64,000 nucleotides of DNA from Nemopilema nomurai (lineage: Eukaryota > Cnidaria > Scyphozoa > Rhizostomeae > Rhizostomatidae): positions 434,001 to 498,000 of the forward strand of contig ML133422.1 of assembly GCA_003864495.1 (NCBI GenBank). The letters are read 5' to 3'. The notes under the pieces are model-generated. The model was given only the letters and a program-made list of their open reading frames with translations, was not told the origin of the DNA and ran no database searches. The position numbers and the translations under genes are program-made. This document shows, piece by piece, positions 34,740-45,964 of the stretch. Each line of letters starts with the position of its first letter. The stretch's first letter is position 1.

Positions 34740-37700
34740 TATTGTCGGGCCTAGGGCCGGCTTTAGAATGGAGAAGTAGGGCGACTCCTTCCCTCTACTA
34801 GCCTGGGTGTTTCACAGTTGGGGCTGTGAACTCTGATAGCATTTGCTATCCTACCCGTAGCCCCCCGTGTCAGGGTACGACAATGGCGGTTCTGGCTACC
34901 AACTCGAGCACAGCTCCGGCACTCGGCAGTGATGTCTTCGTCAACTCGGCAACATCGCTGGCACCCGGCATGAATGCACTGTCAACTCGGCAACATCCAT
35001 GGCAAAAAAGCAACAGAAGCATCATGCAGTCGTCTCAACTTTGTTGTGCCACTGGTCAACGTGATCTTCTGCCAAGGGACACTATCGTGCACCGTTTAGT
35101 GTCATCATCGTAGTTGCAGCCTCACTCAAATAAAATGATGGAAGCAGATTTGAATTTAACCGACCAATCTGCCGCATCCGGGGCAACCGATGCTCCACAG
35201 GTCACGGCCGTGGTGAAAAAGAAGCGAAATCCGTGCAAATCACTCTATCTAAAGCTCGGTGCATGGAATGTAAGAACGACAAATGACAGTGATGCTTCGA
35301 TCAGACCAGAACGCGCGACAGCCATTATATGTAAAGAACTCGAAAAGTCGTCAATCGATATTTGTGCACTAAGTGAAGTTCGTCGACATGGAACAGGGAA
35401 CCTTTTGGAGAAAAGTCATACAATCTTTTGGAGTGGGAGTGACAAGAAAGAAGCTGGTGTTGGCTTTGCGATACGCAACAAACTTCTTATCCAATCCGAT
35501 CTGAACCCAATCCCTATAAACGATCGTCTCTCAACACTGCGAGTATTGTTAAAAGATAACGATTATTTGACGCTCATCAGTGTGTATGGACCCACCATGC
35601 AAAGAAGTCAAGAGGAAAAAGAACAGTTTTATGAACAGTTAGGTGATTGCTTAGAGAATGCTAGAAACGACAGAATAATTGTGCTTGGTGATCTAAATGC
35701 CCGTGTTGGAAAAGATTGGCCATCTTGGCCCTCCATAATCGGTAAACATGGTATTGGAAATATGAACTCCAACGGTCTAATGTTGCTTGAATTTTGCGCC
35801 AGACACCAATTATCTGTCATGGGAACCATGTTTCAATTGAAAGACTCTTTAAAAACCACTTGGCAGCATCCACGATCGAAACATTACCACCAAATCGATC
35901 ATGTACTTGCCAATCCTCGTGCAAAACAATTCATCAATGTCACCAAAATCGACCCAAATGCTGATTGTCTCACGGATCATAAGTTGTTAACGTCAAGCTG
36001 CAACTTCCGAATTCATCGTAGAGAGAAAGGGACAAAGCCTTCTAAAAAGTTCGACATCACATTGACGCCAGAGAAGAAGCAACGTCTGCAATCGTTTCTT
36101 GATGAGAATCTACCGAATTGTAGACACGACTGGGAAGAATTTAAAACGATTTTACAAGAAGCAGCAAAACACACCTTTGATCAAAAGAAAAAAGTAGCAA
36201 ATGATTGGTTTGACGAACACGACAAAGAGATACAACGACTTCTGAAAGATAAACGCTTGAATCGGAACAAATTGCGTGAACGAATAAGACAACTGAAAAA
36301 TCAATGGTTCTACGAAAGAGCTGTAGAAGCTGAACGATATGCCCAGTCCAAGAATCACCGAGAGTTTTATGCAACTGTCAACAAAGTCTACGGTCCTAGG
36401 AGCAAGTCGACTCACCCTATTCGTTCCAAAGACGGCGACCTTCTCACGTCATCCACTGATATCAAAAATAGATGGGTGGAACACTTTGACAAACTCCTCA
36501 ATCAACCTACTGATGTTGACGATAGCCTCATTGACGAAATTGAGCAGCTTCCCATTGATAACTCCCTCGACCTCCCATTAACAGAAGAGGAACTTGACAC
36601 TGCACTAAAAAACACAAAGCTTGGTAAAAGCCCTGGTCCTGACGGCGTTCTTCCTGAAGTTCTCGTACACGGAGGAAATACACTGAAAGCTTTTCTCTTT
36701 GCCATAATCTCAATGTTTTGGATTACTGAGAACATGCCATCTGAAGTAACTGACCCAAACATCACTATTCTCTTTAAGAAAGGGGATCAAAGTCAATGCG
36801 GAAACTACCGTGGCATTTCCCTCCTAAGTGTTGTAGGAAAGTTGTTTGCTGACATTCTCCTGCAAAGGCTTAAAAGTATAGCTGACAAAGTGTATCCCCA
36901 GTCCCAATCCGACTACCGTGAGAACAGAAGTACCATCGACGGAATCTTTACTTTGAAACAACTGATGGAAAAAACCAGAGAGCAACGACAAAATATGTAT
37001 ATTGTTTTTGTCGACTTTACCAAGGCGTTTGATACCGTCAACAGAGACTTTTTGTTTAAAATCTTGGGAAAGCTCGGCTGTCCAGCAAAATTCATCAGAC
37101 TTATTCAAAGCCTCTATTCCGAAGTTAATGCTTGTCTAATTGTAGATGGTGTCCTAACAGAACCGTTTGAATACAATAGTGGTGTAAAGCAAGGGTGCAA
37201 GCTAGCGCCCACCTTGTATGGCATCTACGCTGCTGTACTTCTCTTGCTCGCTTATGCAACCATTGGTCATCAATTCAGCGTAAAAATCAGATTTCGGTAT
37301 GACGGTGATCTCTTCGATTTGAGTAGATTGAAAGCCAAAACGAAAACCTTTATCGATTTCATCAGAGAAGTACAATATGCTGACGATATTGCAATTTTCA
37401 GTGACTCGGCACTTGGACTACAGGTTCTATTAAACGCCTATAATAACATGGCTAAACGAATGGGGCTTTCGATCAATATAAAGAAAACCGAGACAATGTC
37501 CATTGGTCCGGAAGAGGAGTTTTTCATTGACGGTACACTAATCAAAAGCGTGAATCGTTTCAAATACCTTGGAAGCATTGTTACTAACGATTGTTCAATG
37601 AACACCGAGCTCATCACACATATACAAGCTTTGTCTTCTGCGTATGGCAGGCTCCGTGAACGTGTATTCGACTCACATGACCTTACAATATCGACAAAAC

Positions 37701-38225
37701 TGAAAGTGTATGCTCAGTGTTTAACACCACTTCTCGCGTATGGTTCTGAAACCTGGACACTGTATCGACACCACATCAATCAGCTTCGCACAGTCCAGCA
37801 ACGGCATTTGAGGAAGATTCTCCGAATAAAATGGAGTGACTTTGTAAGCAATGAAGAAGTACTACGTCGAACAGATGTTTACGATATAGAAATAACACTC
37901 ATTAAAAATCGTCTACGTTGGCTTTGTCATGTGTCAAGAATGGACGACAATCGTCCCGTTAAAGCTTTATGTATGGTCAGCTCGACAAAGGCACTCGTTC
38001 TGTTGGTCGACCGAAACTACGATATAAAGATACGTGCAAAAGCGTTCTTAAATCTGGAAGAATCTTAGGCCAATGGCAAGAACTGGTTGTTGATCGTCAA
38101 CTGTGGAGACGAACCATTGCAAATGTCTGTCAAAATGTGAATGCAAATCGAATTGCGATCTATGAAAGACGAAAAGAGCACCGAGCTCGAAAGAAAGTTA
38201 TAAGTGGAAATTTAGGTTAAAATAA
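34740..38225 (+). mobile_element. non-LTR retrotransposon (LINE), nearly full length
   Basis: A GC-richer 5' leader (about 34740-35130) precedes a single large ORF, and the sequence ends near aaaataaaatc at about 38225. Clear target duplications were not found by eye. It interrupts the Kolobok transposase gene between the PAGN exon and the DDE exon. Clade not assigned; the C-terminal layout resembles RTE/CR1-type elements. Confidence 0.8.
35135..38220 (+). pseudogene. LINE ORF: AP endonuclease plus reverse transcriptase, frameshift near C-terminus
   Basis: First ATG at 35135 (MMEADLNLTD). The endonuclease has GAWNVRT, ALSEVRRHG, SVYGPT, VLGDLNARVG, YHQIDHVL and LTDHKLL, covering the usual metal and catalytic positions (TDH in place of SDH). 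The RT has LGKSPGPDG, NYRGISLLS, VDFTKAFDTV, SGVKQGCKLAPTLY and the catalytic YADD at about 37378. The thumb/C-terminal part contains YLGS, AYGSETWTLYR and RRLRW-like motifs. The frame ends at 38068 while the true C-terminus (RSVGRPKLRYKDTCKSVLKS) continues in a frame that shifts near 37975, stopping at 38218. The enzyme would nick target DNA and copy its RNA there. Apart from the one shift it looks intact. Confidence 0.88.
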
Positions 38226-38438
38226 AATCATTGTTAAACTCATCAGTTATCATTGATAAACCCATGTGTTTAAACACGAGAAATGCTTGACTGATACTGA
38301 CACCAGACTGAAGAATGATACTGAAACTTGTCATCAGGTTTCCAGCAGGGTAACGTCCATGAACATATGGCTGACTTTTCCAATAAACTGTTTACCACAG
38401 AAGTCACAGTCTTGAGCAATGATACACATGGTGCCATT

Positions 38439-38690
38439 GTGTGCGAGGATGGCTCAGTGGTTAGAGGCGCTGACTACGGACCCAAGGGTTCGAGTCCCTG
38501 GCATGACCAAACTTTCACTCAGAGTGAGGAGAGTCGCCAGCTCTCTGTAATTCCAGGCATAAGGAATCACGAGGTGTGGTCACATCGAGAGGAAGGACCA
38601 GGACACTGCTCGATAAGCTTAAGCTTCCCAGTGTCCTCAAACTACCTTCGGATGCAAGGTAGAAACAAATCAAATCAATCAATCAAATCA
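38439..38690 (+). mobile_element. tRNA-derived SINE
   Basis: Pol III A box (TGGCTCAGTGGTTAGAGGCG at 38450) and B box (GGTTCGAGTCC at 38487) are spaced as in tRNA, but the acceptor stem does not pair, so it is not a tRNA gene. A body of about 160 bp follows and a 3' tail of aatcaaatc repeats. It splits the Cys exon of the Kolobok gene. A partial second copy of the body lies at 48.9 kb on the other strand. Confidence 0.82.
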
Positions 38691-40638
38691 ATTTCTCCTT
38701 ACATCAACAGTTGGTACATCATGCTTGCAGTTGAAACAAATTTGTTGAAATATTGATAACAACATGCTGTAAAACACGATGAACTTGGGCTCATCATGTT
38801 GTTTGACATCAGGTTCTATTCTGAAAAAAAAAATCAAATGGTTCCCTTCTACTGTCATGTTATTTTTATCTTGACAGGCACTGTTCCCCTTGCTAAATCT
38901 CCAACAGCATCTTCACAATCTAATGCTGGGTAGGATCTAAAAAATATTACCTGACTGAATTCCTATAATTACTGTTTCCAGCCTCATTGTCATTGTCGTC
39001 TGATGATAAATCGCATTCTTCTTCTTCGTGGCTCCAATAAGTATCTGAAAACGATTCATCCATTTCCACACTTTCAAATGATTGATTCAAATCAACAAAA
39101 ACGGACGTGGTTTCAGGGTTTTGATCTTTACTGCAACTTGGTTGGCTTTCTTTGTCCTGATAATATAAAAGTGTTGTAGTGTAACTACAATACCTTACAA
39201 CCAGTAACATATTTCAAAGGATTTATTACTTTGCAGTTCCAATCACAAGTGTTTTAAAAGTACTTGAAGACATAAAATTTTTACTTTTGAAATGCAATTT
39301 AAAAATGCGTTTAAAATTTTCACTTGTGAAATTTGCTGGCATAGTTTCTCATTCTGGTTACGAAGGTACCAGTCACTTTTTTGCAAAGCAATGATCTTCT
39401 TTCTTTGCATATCCACTGTGTCCACTTCAGTTTCTTGCTCCTGTACTGTGGATGATGGGGCAACTGTTTCTGGTTCTTCTTTTTTAGCCAAGCTCTTTAA
39501 AATCTGAAAATTTATTTGAAATTTGTATTCGGGTAACAATCTGCGTAAGCTTTGTAAAATGGGGTTGGGAAGAACTGGCAAGGCAGAGTTTTTTTAAAAT
39601 TAAAATCACTGTGATTTGCAATTTTGAGAAGCCCAAGGGGGCTTATGTCTCTTTAGGCCGTATGTGGAAGTAAAGTTTTCGATCTAAGTGTCAAAACTTA
39701 CCCGCTTTCGTTCACGCTCAGAAGGGTCAGTTGTACTTTCAGCTTCATTCGCCGCATCGATAGTCGGGAAAGCATCATCTCTAAGTTTCATTCGGATGCC
39801 AAGCTCTTTACAAACATTCCTCCTCATGGTGAAGCATGAATCCTCAAAATGAATGGAGCACAGCGCCGAGTATTTTGATGGAGTGAAGCCAGGCTGATGT
39901 TTTCGAACAAAGCGCACCCACTTTTGATAGTTGCTAAATTGCATATCTTTATCAGGAAAGTAATGAAACGAAACATTTTCCGTAAACTGAGTATTTTTAC
40001 AGCTCATTCCGTTCTTTGAGCCGATCGACCGTAAGTGCGTTTCGAAGTCTTGTTACCGTCCATGGTGGTTTATTTAACTTTTTTTTGGCCGACACGCGTG
40101 ACGGCATATATACAGACTCATCATTCATACGTCACAAGAGGAGATTAGATTTCGCAACGGGATTGCAAAATTTCACACATTTCACCGGCAATTGTGGCAA
40201 ATTGGATTAAAAATTTTAAAAACAGATTTCAGTTTCGCATTAAGGGCGTGTAAAAGTATTATTTCCAGTGAATAAATGGAATTCGAAAATTTCGTTACAT
40301 TAGGCCTTTAAGGGTTTCACAATTTCGTCTGAAACGAGTACCTTAATTAATTCGATGCCAGAGGTGGTTTCTAGGCCAATCGTAGATATGCCATAGTTTT
40401 GCGTCGTAACAGCCCCACCGAAACCAGAAACTGACAATGGATCGTAAGACTCGGGGGCTAAACCCAATAGCCTAGTTTCACAATCGTTTTGAAGCTGAGG
40501 TCACAAAGCGAAAACGAGGTTAACGATGATCAACCTTACAGAACAGTTTCTATGGAAGTGCCGTTGGGAGGTAAACAACGATTCTCTTTTCAGTTTTAAC
40601 AATCGACACGGCTTAGATGCAGCTAAAAATATTCTGGG

Positions 40639-42195
40639 ATGATGGCAGAACGATTTTCGGATGTAAAGAAGAAGAAACCATCTCTTGGCAGAGAGTGTGC
40701 CGCGTTTGGATGCAGCAATACTTTTTACAACTCGGATGGAGTATCAACTGGCATCCATTTCTTCAAGTTCCCCCAGAAAAACCCGGAAAAGCGTTTGTGG
40801 TGTAACTTGATAAAGAGAATTGATGGCATGGATGATTTTCGTGTAACCGACGCTACTTGTCTTTGTGAAGAACACTTCAAAGATGAAGATATCAAACGGA
40901 ATCCCAGTCGTTGGAGACTAAATCATGGTGCCGTCCCGTCTCGTAATCTTTACGCTCAACCTGCCCATCGTCCTGCACGTAAAGTTCCTTTTGATCGCAC
41001 ATCGACTTCTTTCACTTTTCCTTGCAAATTTCTACCCAGCACTGATATTTTGGAAGATTCTTCAAACAATGAGGCAAATGATCATTCTGCTGTGTTGCCT
41101 GAACGTGACTATGCTCGAGGTGTTGTTGATGATGAACAATTCCTCAGTCTCTTGTCCGACCATACAAGCCTCAAGCAAAAAGTTAGTGAATTGCAAGCCC
41201 AGGTACAATCTTTAACCCACCTTACAACAGAGTTAAAGAAAAAGTTCTTTTCTTTAGAGAAGCTGCAAAGTGATGATTCTGCAGTTAAATTTTATACTGG
41301 CTTCCCAGATTATTCGTGTCTGGTTGCTGTTTTTGACTATTTGCAGCCTAAGCTTGAGCGTATGTCATACTGGCGTGGTTCAAAGTCAAGTGAATCCACC
41401 CAAGAGTCCAACGCAAATGTTTCAAGACCAGGCCGCAAAAGAAAACTCTCTCTTTTAGAGGAATTCGTTTTTGTTTTGATGAGATTGAAAGTTGGCTTGT
41501 TTCTTGCAGATCTTGCTGATAGATTTTGTATTTCTAAAGGACATGCTTCAAAAATATTTACAACATGGATAAATTTTCTTGCCAAAGAGCTTCCCTTGCT
41601 ATTTCCATTCCCATCAAAACAAAAAACACAGCAATTAATGCCTAGGGAATTTGGAATGTACCCTTCAACAAGGATTATACTGGACTGCACAGAAATCTTT
41701 ACAGAGGTTCCTTCTTCCATGGTAGCACAGTCACAGACATGGTCTGAGTACAAGCACCATAATACCTGGAAAAGTCTTATTGGTGTATCTCCTAATGGGG
41801 CTATCATATTTGTCTCGAAGCTCTGGTCTGGGAAAGTTTCGGACAGAGAGATAACTCTGAAATCTGAGTACTTTCTCTCTTGGAACCTGGAGATAACATA
41901 ATGGCTGACAGAGGATTTAACATTTTTGATATCTTGCCATGTGGAGTTTCTTTGAACATTCCCCCTTTCAAAGGTTCACGTAGCCAACTAACTCCACAAG
42001 AAGCTGAAGAAAGCAAATATCGCAGCTGTTCGAATACATGTTGAAAGAGCCATTGGAAGAGTTAAGAACTACCACATTCTGGATGGAGTATTACCCCTCA
42101 GTTTATATCCTGTTGCCAACCAGATTTTTACTGTTTGCTGCTACCTTACCAACTTCTTGCCTTTCTTAGTAAAGCCAGCAAATAATAAAGATTAA
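40639..42195 (+). pseudogene. THAP - DDE transposase of transposon 2, two frameshifts
   Basis: Start at ATG 40639 (MMAERFSDVKKKK). THAP finger CAAFGCSNTF, GIHFFKFP, LCEEHF (residues ~25-100), then a leucine-rich coiled coil (about 41150-41260) and HTH (LSLLEEFVFVLMRLKVGLFL). Catalytic: RIILDCTEIFTEVPSS (Asp), then the frame changes at about 41870 and MADRGFNIFD (Asp) appears; it changes again near 42010, where VRIHVERAIGRVKNY (Glu) follows, ending FLPFLVKPAN and TAA at about 42195. The DDE triad is intact but the gene is broken. AATAAA-like signals follow. It faces the YqaJ gene about 690 bp away. Confidence 0.83.
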
Positions 42196-42881
42196 TAAAC
42201 ACATTTCTGTATTATTTTGTATGAAACTTTTTTTAACAAGCTATATAGTATATAAACCAATATTTGTATGGGGTCAGAATTCTTTTAAAACTTATTGGTA
42301 GATAGCATAAGTAATACGTTTTTAATAATACTGAATATTTTTAAGGTCCAAATATCATGTAAAAGATCCTTAAATTTACCTTATTATAATAACAAACCAC
42401 AGGTCAACAAAAAATGCCACTAGTGATCATGCTTATATAGATATATGGATCTGAGTTTGATCTTAATGCCATTGTGAGGTAACTGCATGTACAGCTCTTG
42501 ATATGTATGGTAACTGCAGACAAATGTGTCACAATTAAGTCTTTAATGGGGCTTACCCAACTAATTTTGTGTAATGTTTATAATACCAAATGGGGGAGAG
42601 TGGAAATAGCAAACAATACTCTACAAACACAAGACATCTAAGCTAATCCCATTATGTAGATATAGAAGAGGAGAGTGTATAATATTGATACAAAATATGC
42701 TTACTTGTTTCTTCAATTGTTTCATGTACAAGGGGAGGGAAGCACTTTCAAATTGGCCAAACTATGTTAACAGAATTTCGATTAAAAATGTTTACACTAC
42801 TAATATTATTCTAAGATATACAATAAAAGATGATATGATAAATGGAAAAGGAAAATGAGTTCATGTCTTATCAATTTAGAG
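42196..42881. other. intergenic space between the two convergent genes of transposon 2
   Basis: AT-rich, with poly-A signal-like words for both strands. No gene is seen. Confidence 0.5.
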
Positions 42882-44762
42882 TCATTCTTTAGCATCATAA
42901 TTTTCCCAGCCACCCTGCAAGTACAACTTTAAGCCACGTTTTACACGCTTTGTAAAGTATTCAGGCAAGATTGCACGACAATAGAAAAATTTCAGTTTTG
43001 GCAAGACAGATCTCTCCATAAAGCTGTCATCATATGGCACAGACTGGATAAATAGGGGCTCATTGCTGCCAAACCAGACAACCAAATCAATTCTCTTTAA
43101 GCCAGTGCAATACATCTGGCCCTGAATCTGGTAGAAGTAAGGGTGACTTCTTTTCAATGAAACAACTTTTCCTTTCTTTAAAAAGAATTTCTTATCCTCC
43201 AAAGCTGAGGAAAGAGAAGACTTTGAATATGGACACTTGATTTCCAAGCCCCACTTCTCTCCATTAAAATGAACCAGTCCATCAAGGGAAGCACCAAGAA
43301 ATGAAAACTTGCTTGAAATTTTCAATCCAGTCTCCTCAACACAAATGCCTTGAAATCCTTTCTCAGACATTGTTTGCAAATATAAGGACCTTGCAAAGCC
43401 CTCTGACTTTTTGCCATGCTCTAAGGCAGGAGAAGAAAAAGAGGAATAGAAGAAAGTCTGCAACTTTGAACTTGGCTCAACAGAGTTGACAGAAGCAGAA
43501 TAAAACCTTGAAGCAGTTATTCTGTACATTCTCTGCTCAATCCAGTTTTGGCTTAAAGATTGGCCAATGGTCATCCTTTCTATTGTTAGGATTTCTTCTT
43601 CGCTCAATAAAGAGTTGTTTTCGCAATATATATCCATCATCTCCTTAAAGTTTTGGCAAGAAATGTCATAAAAGTCATTAAATGGTATTGAATCTTGAGC
43701 ATTGGATTGCACATCGAACAATTGTTTTAATTGAACATTGGACTTCCCAAAGGGTGAATCTAAGGAAGGGACCACTTCATGGTATATCATTTCTTCATCA
43801 ACAGTGAGTTCTGTAGGAGCATCATGAAATGAAAAGAAACAGCTGTTGGGATTACATGCTGCAAGTTTCAACTTCAAATCTTCAAGACTCCTTGCATCAA
43901 CTTCTTTGTCACTAGCTGAACGAGGATCATATTCCTTGCATCGGGGCATACTGTTTTTATCATTTTTTTTACCAAATCTGATTTTGACAATAATCATTTC
44001 ATCAATTGGCAAAGGAACCACCTTTGTTGATGAAGGGACATTCCATGCTGACAATGTTGATGTACAAGATACAGGCTCTGGGCATTCTTGGTAACCTTTT
44101 CTGTTAAAGTCCTCCAATGCAAAAAGAACACCTCCAACATGGTTACATTTACCAAAACCTCCCAATCCAACACCAGCTGGGCAAGTACAGGCTGCACAAG
44201 AAACGTCTCCAGTTGAGTTATCAAGAACAACAAGCACTTTGTAAAGGGTGTTTTTCATTGATGCCTTCATCCGGATGTCAAAATAAGTGCAATCATTATC
44301 TTTAGCAACTGAAAACTTTTTAATGAATCCTTCGTAAAAGAATTGAAAAGATTTTAGCTTCTTGTAAGCAGTATTTTTTAACACAATGTGGTTGTACTTG
44401 AAGGTTTTAACAACAAGATATTCATACAACTGAATAAAAGAAAATGGCGGCGTATTTCTTAAGTCGGAAACCCAAGGTAAATGTCCACATCTTGAACGGA
44501 AAATTTCCTCATATGTCAAGGCACTTTTTTCTGTTTCAGAAGAGGGAGTCGTCGGAACACTTGCCGAGGAATTCTTTGAATCGGCTTGAAGAGCACGGCA
44601 TAAGATAGCGTATGTGCGAAGAACTAGATCGGCCTTCGTTCCTGATACCTTTTCTCTGTATGACAACAAAATCCGCTTTAATTCCTTAACTGTCAAGGAA
44701 GCCAGATCTTCCAAGGTGCTTACTGACTTACCATCGGGAATCAATTTAGAAAATTGATCCAT
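42882..44762 (-). CDS. SAP - SWIM - YqaJ nuclease protein, intact 626 aa
   Basis: Uninterrupted from ATG 44762 (MDQFSKLIPDGKSVST) to the stop at 42882. The SAP motif LASLTVKELKRILLSYREK lies at residues ~20-50 (DNA binding). A SWIM zinc finger CTCPAGVGLGGFGKCNH lies at about 195-215. The YqaJ PD-(D/E)xK domain is C-terminal: WIEQRMYRITASRF, LEHGKKSEGFAR, GASLDGLVHF (Asp), GLEIKCPYS (E-x-K) and YFYQIQGQMYC. The family degrades or resects DNA ends, with phage relatives acting in single-strand annealing recombination. The nucleus would be its site of action. No PHD finger, unlike the cousin at 17.4-19.1 kb. It is the only fully open accessory gene here although its transposase partner is broken; domestication or recency could explain this. 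Confidence 0.88.
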   Translation of the reverse strand: MDQFSKLIPDGKSVSTLEDLASLTVKELKRILLSYREKVSGTKADLVLRTYAILCRALQADSKNSSASVPTTPSSETEKSALTYEEIFRSRCGHLPWVSDLRNTPPFSFIQLYEYLVVKTFKYNHIVLKNTAYKKLKSFQFFYEGFIKKFSVAKDNDCTYFDIRMKASMKNTLYKVLVVLDNSTGDVSCAACTCPAGVGLGGFGKCNHVGGVLFALEDFNRKGYQECPEPVSCTSTLSAWNVPSSTKVVPLPIDEMIIVKIRFGKKNDKNSMPRCKEYDPRSASDKEVDARSLEDLKLKLAACNPNSCFFSFHDAPTELTVDEEMIYHEVVPSLDSPFGKSNVQLKQLFDVQSNAQDSIPFNDFYDISCQNFKEMMDIYCENNSLLSEEEILTIERMTIGQSLSQNWIEQRMYRITASRFYSASVNSVEPSSKLQTFFYSSFSSPALEHGKKSEGFARSLYLQTMSEKGFQGICVEETGLKISSKFSFLGASLDGLVHFNGEKWGLEIKCPYSKSSLSSALEDKKFFLKKGKVVSLKRSHPYFYQIQGQMYCTGLKRIDLVVWFGSNEPLFIQSVPYDDSFMERSVLPKLKFFYCRAILPEYFTKRVKRGLKLYLQGGWENYDAKE

Positions 44763-44932
44763 CGCAAATATATACGTTTAAAACAAAAATTTTAGGCAAC
44801 TTCGAAGCACTTCTTGTTGACTCAACTGAGAAGTGCGAAGAGAGATCATCGTTATCCTCGCTTTCGATGTCATGCCTCGAGTTCGTTAGGGATTGTGAAA
44901 CTGGTCTATTGGTTAGCGAAACCTTTATGTAC

Positions 44933-45940
44933 GTAGCTACGTTGAGATCCTTTGTCTAAAAAGACATTTGCTTGTGCCAAGTAGTTGTTGGCAACAGCAA
45001 CAGCTTTGGCGGTCTTAAGGAGGATCGTGTGCTCGGTAGCTGTAGACTAAGCGAACGTGTGCCCTTGGGGCTTGTAAAATGTGCCGTTGTCATGAATTAT
45101 ACTGTACCCTGAATTAAAATGTACCTTACTACATTCTTGCTATTGTCCTTGTGTAGATCCGGTACGAGGTTACTAGCGGGTACGTGGTAGGTCACAATTG
45201 ATGATTTGTCTTTCTTTTCATTCCGACATTCCGACAAGAGCAAGCGTTTTTTGTATTTGGGTAAGGTTTTGTGTTTTTCAACAATATTTGTATATTTACT
45301 TATGCAATTGTCAATTTTTGTGTGTTCTAGAACGAACTAGTGAGTTCGGCGACCTAACAGAACAACCTAGTGAGTTTCGCTACCTAAACAGAATGATCTA
45401 GTTCCTTCCTTCCTCTCATCTCTTTCCTGCTCGTAGCTATTTCGTTTCTTACTGATTCTTCAATTAGAGCTTAGCTCCCAAATGTGGGAAATTCTCTTCT
45501 TTAGTCCTGTGCCCAATAGAACTCCCAGTGACACTAAATAAAACTCACATAATTTTTATGTAAATTTCCAAGTCTATCCAAGCTTATTCTACTACAACTA
45601 CGATTTGTGCGTTTATATATACGTTTACGATAGAAATTTATCGAATGCTGAATCATAATTACTAGAATATAAAATTAGCAACGATTACGTAATGAAATAA
45701 TTTCGAGATCATTCCAGAGCAACCGGCTAACAATGAGACTGTAACGAAAACGAGGTTATAACAACAACTTCATGCTGATAGGCCTAAGCTAGAATGTTCT
45801 CGAATGTCCAATGCTAACTATACTAAAATTAAACATTAACGCATTACTAAGCGAATTGCAACGACTGTATGAATTGTCTAGAACTATGTGGAATGTTCTA
45901 GAACACAAAGTAAGTACTATAATTGTTATAGATTTCCCAA
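44933..45940. other. no gene; includes the likely 3' LTR of the BEL/Pao element
   Basis: The sequence left of the BEL/Pao gene end has no coding signal. On the minus strand a purine tract (agagggaggg) is followed at about 45941 by TGTTGGGAAATC, a typical polypurine tract and LTR start; the LTR probably extends down to about 45.4-45.5 kb, but its other edge is not clear. Confidence 0.4.
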
Positions 45941-45964
45941 CACCCTCCCTCTATTAAAGTGTGA

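Larger units (their letters stand above)
29727..40030 (-). pseudogene. THAP-Kolobok transposase gene, multi-exon, interrupted by three TEs
   Basis: Blocks in gene order: THAP exon ~40030-39703 (VSFHYFPDKD, SALCSIHFEDSCF, GTAAGT donor); coiled-coil exon ~39505-39324; acidic exon 39155-38952; a Cys exon ~38752-38221 (CFNCKHDV...CIIAQDCDFCGKQF, GRYPAGNLM) split by a SINE. The DDE-region exon ~34434-34030 has SFVSDRHRGIAKWIR and HDLWHILKSIQ. Then come an exon split by the hAT (33724-33608 and 30829-30783), 30685-30550 (ATLHFNENLKREKQVS), ~30242-30062 (PPPLNASFENVPRCEAIA) and a last exon ~29861-29727 ending in a knuckle-like CRKCRKPMKGHKVDKC. Splice sites are mostly intact. A poly-A indel and several stops in the DDE exon, plus the insertions, kill it. 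The middle catalytic part is missing around the LINE. Confidence 0.75.
28222..40307. mobile_element. Kolobok DNA transposon, ~12 kb, host of nested insertions
   Basis: TTAA lies at 28218-28221 and 40308-40311. The inverted ends are AGCCCTTATGAAACGAAATT on the left and, on the inverted right, AGGCCTAATGTAACGAAATT, with three mismatches. Inside, a P2X7-C-terminal-like gene (+) faces a THAP-Kolobok transposase gene (-). Without the nested hAT (2762 bp), LINE (~3.5 kb) and SINE (252 bp) the element would be about 5.6 kb. TTAA duplication and a THAP domain are known traits of Kolobok. Confidence 0.82.
40452..44932. mobile_element. ISL2EU-like DNA transposon 2, older copy
   Basis: Convergent THAP-DDE (+) and SAP-SWIM-YqaJ (-) genes, the same layout as transposon 1. 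Diverged inverted ends: left about 40456-40531 (CCAATAGCC, TAGTTTCACAATC, AACGATGATC) and right about 44844-44921 (CCAATAGACC, CAGTTTCACAATC, AACGATGATC inverted). Exact termini and the 2-bp duplication are not resolved. Confidence 0.7.

Noticed and set aside
34826..35113. A separate small gene before the LINE ORF
   Set aside because: It is in the LINE 5' leader, composed of repeated Ser/Thr/Ala codons, and ends right where the main ORF begins; no support for an independent product.
38441..38512. A true tRNA gene
   Set aside because: A and B boxes are present but the 5' and 3' ends do not form an acceptor stem, and a body and repeat tail follow; it is a SINE head.
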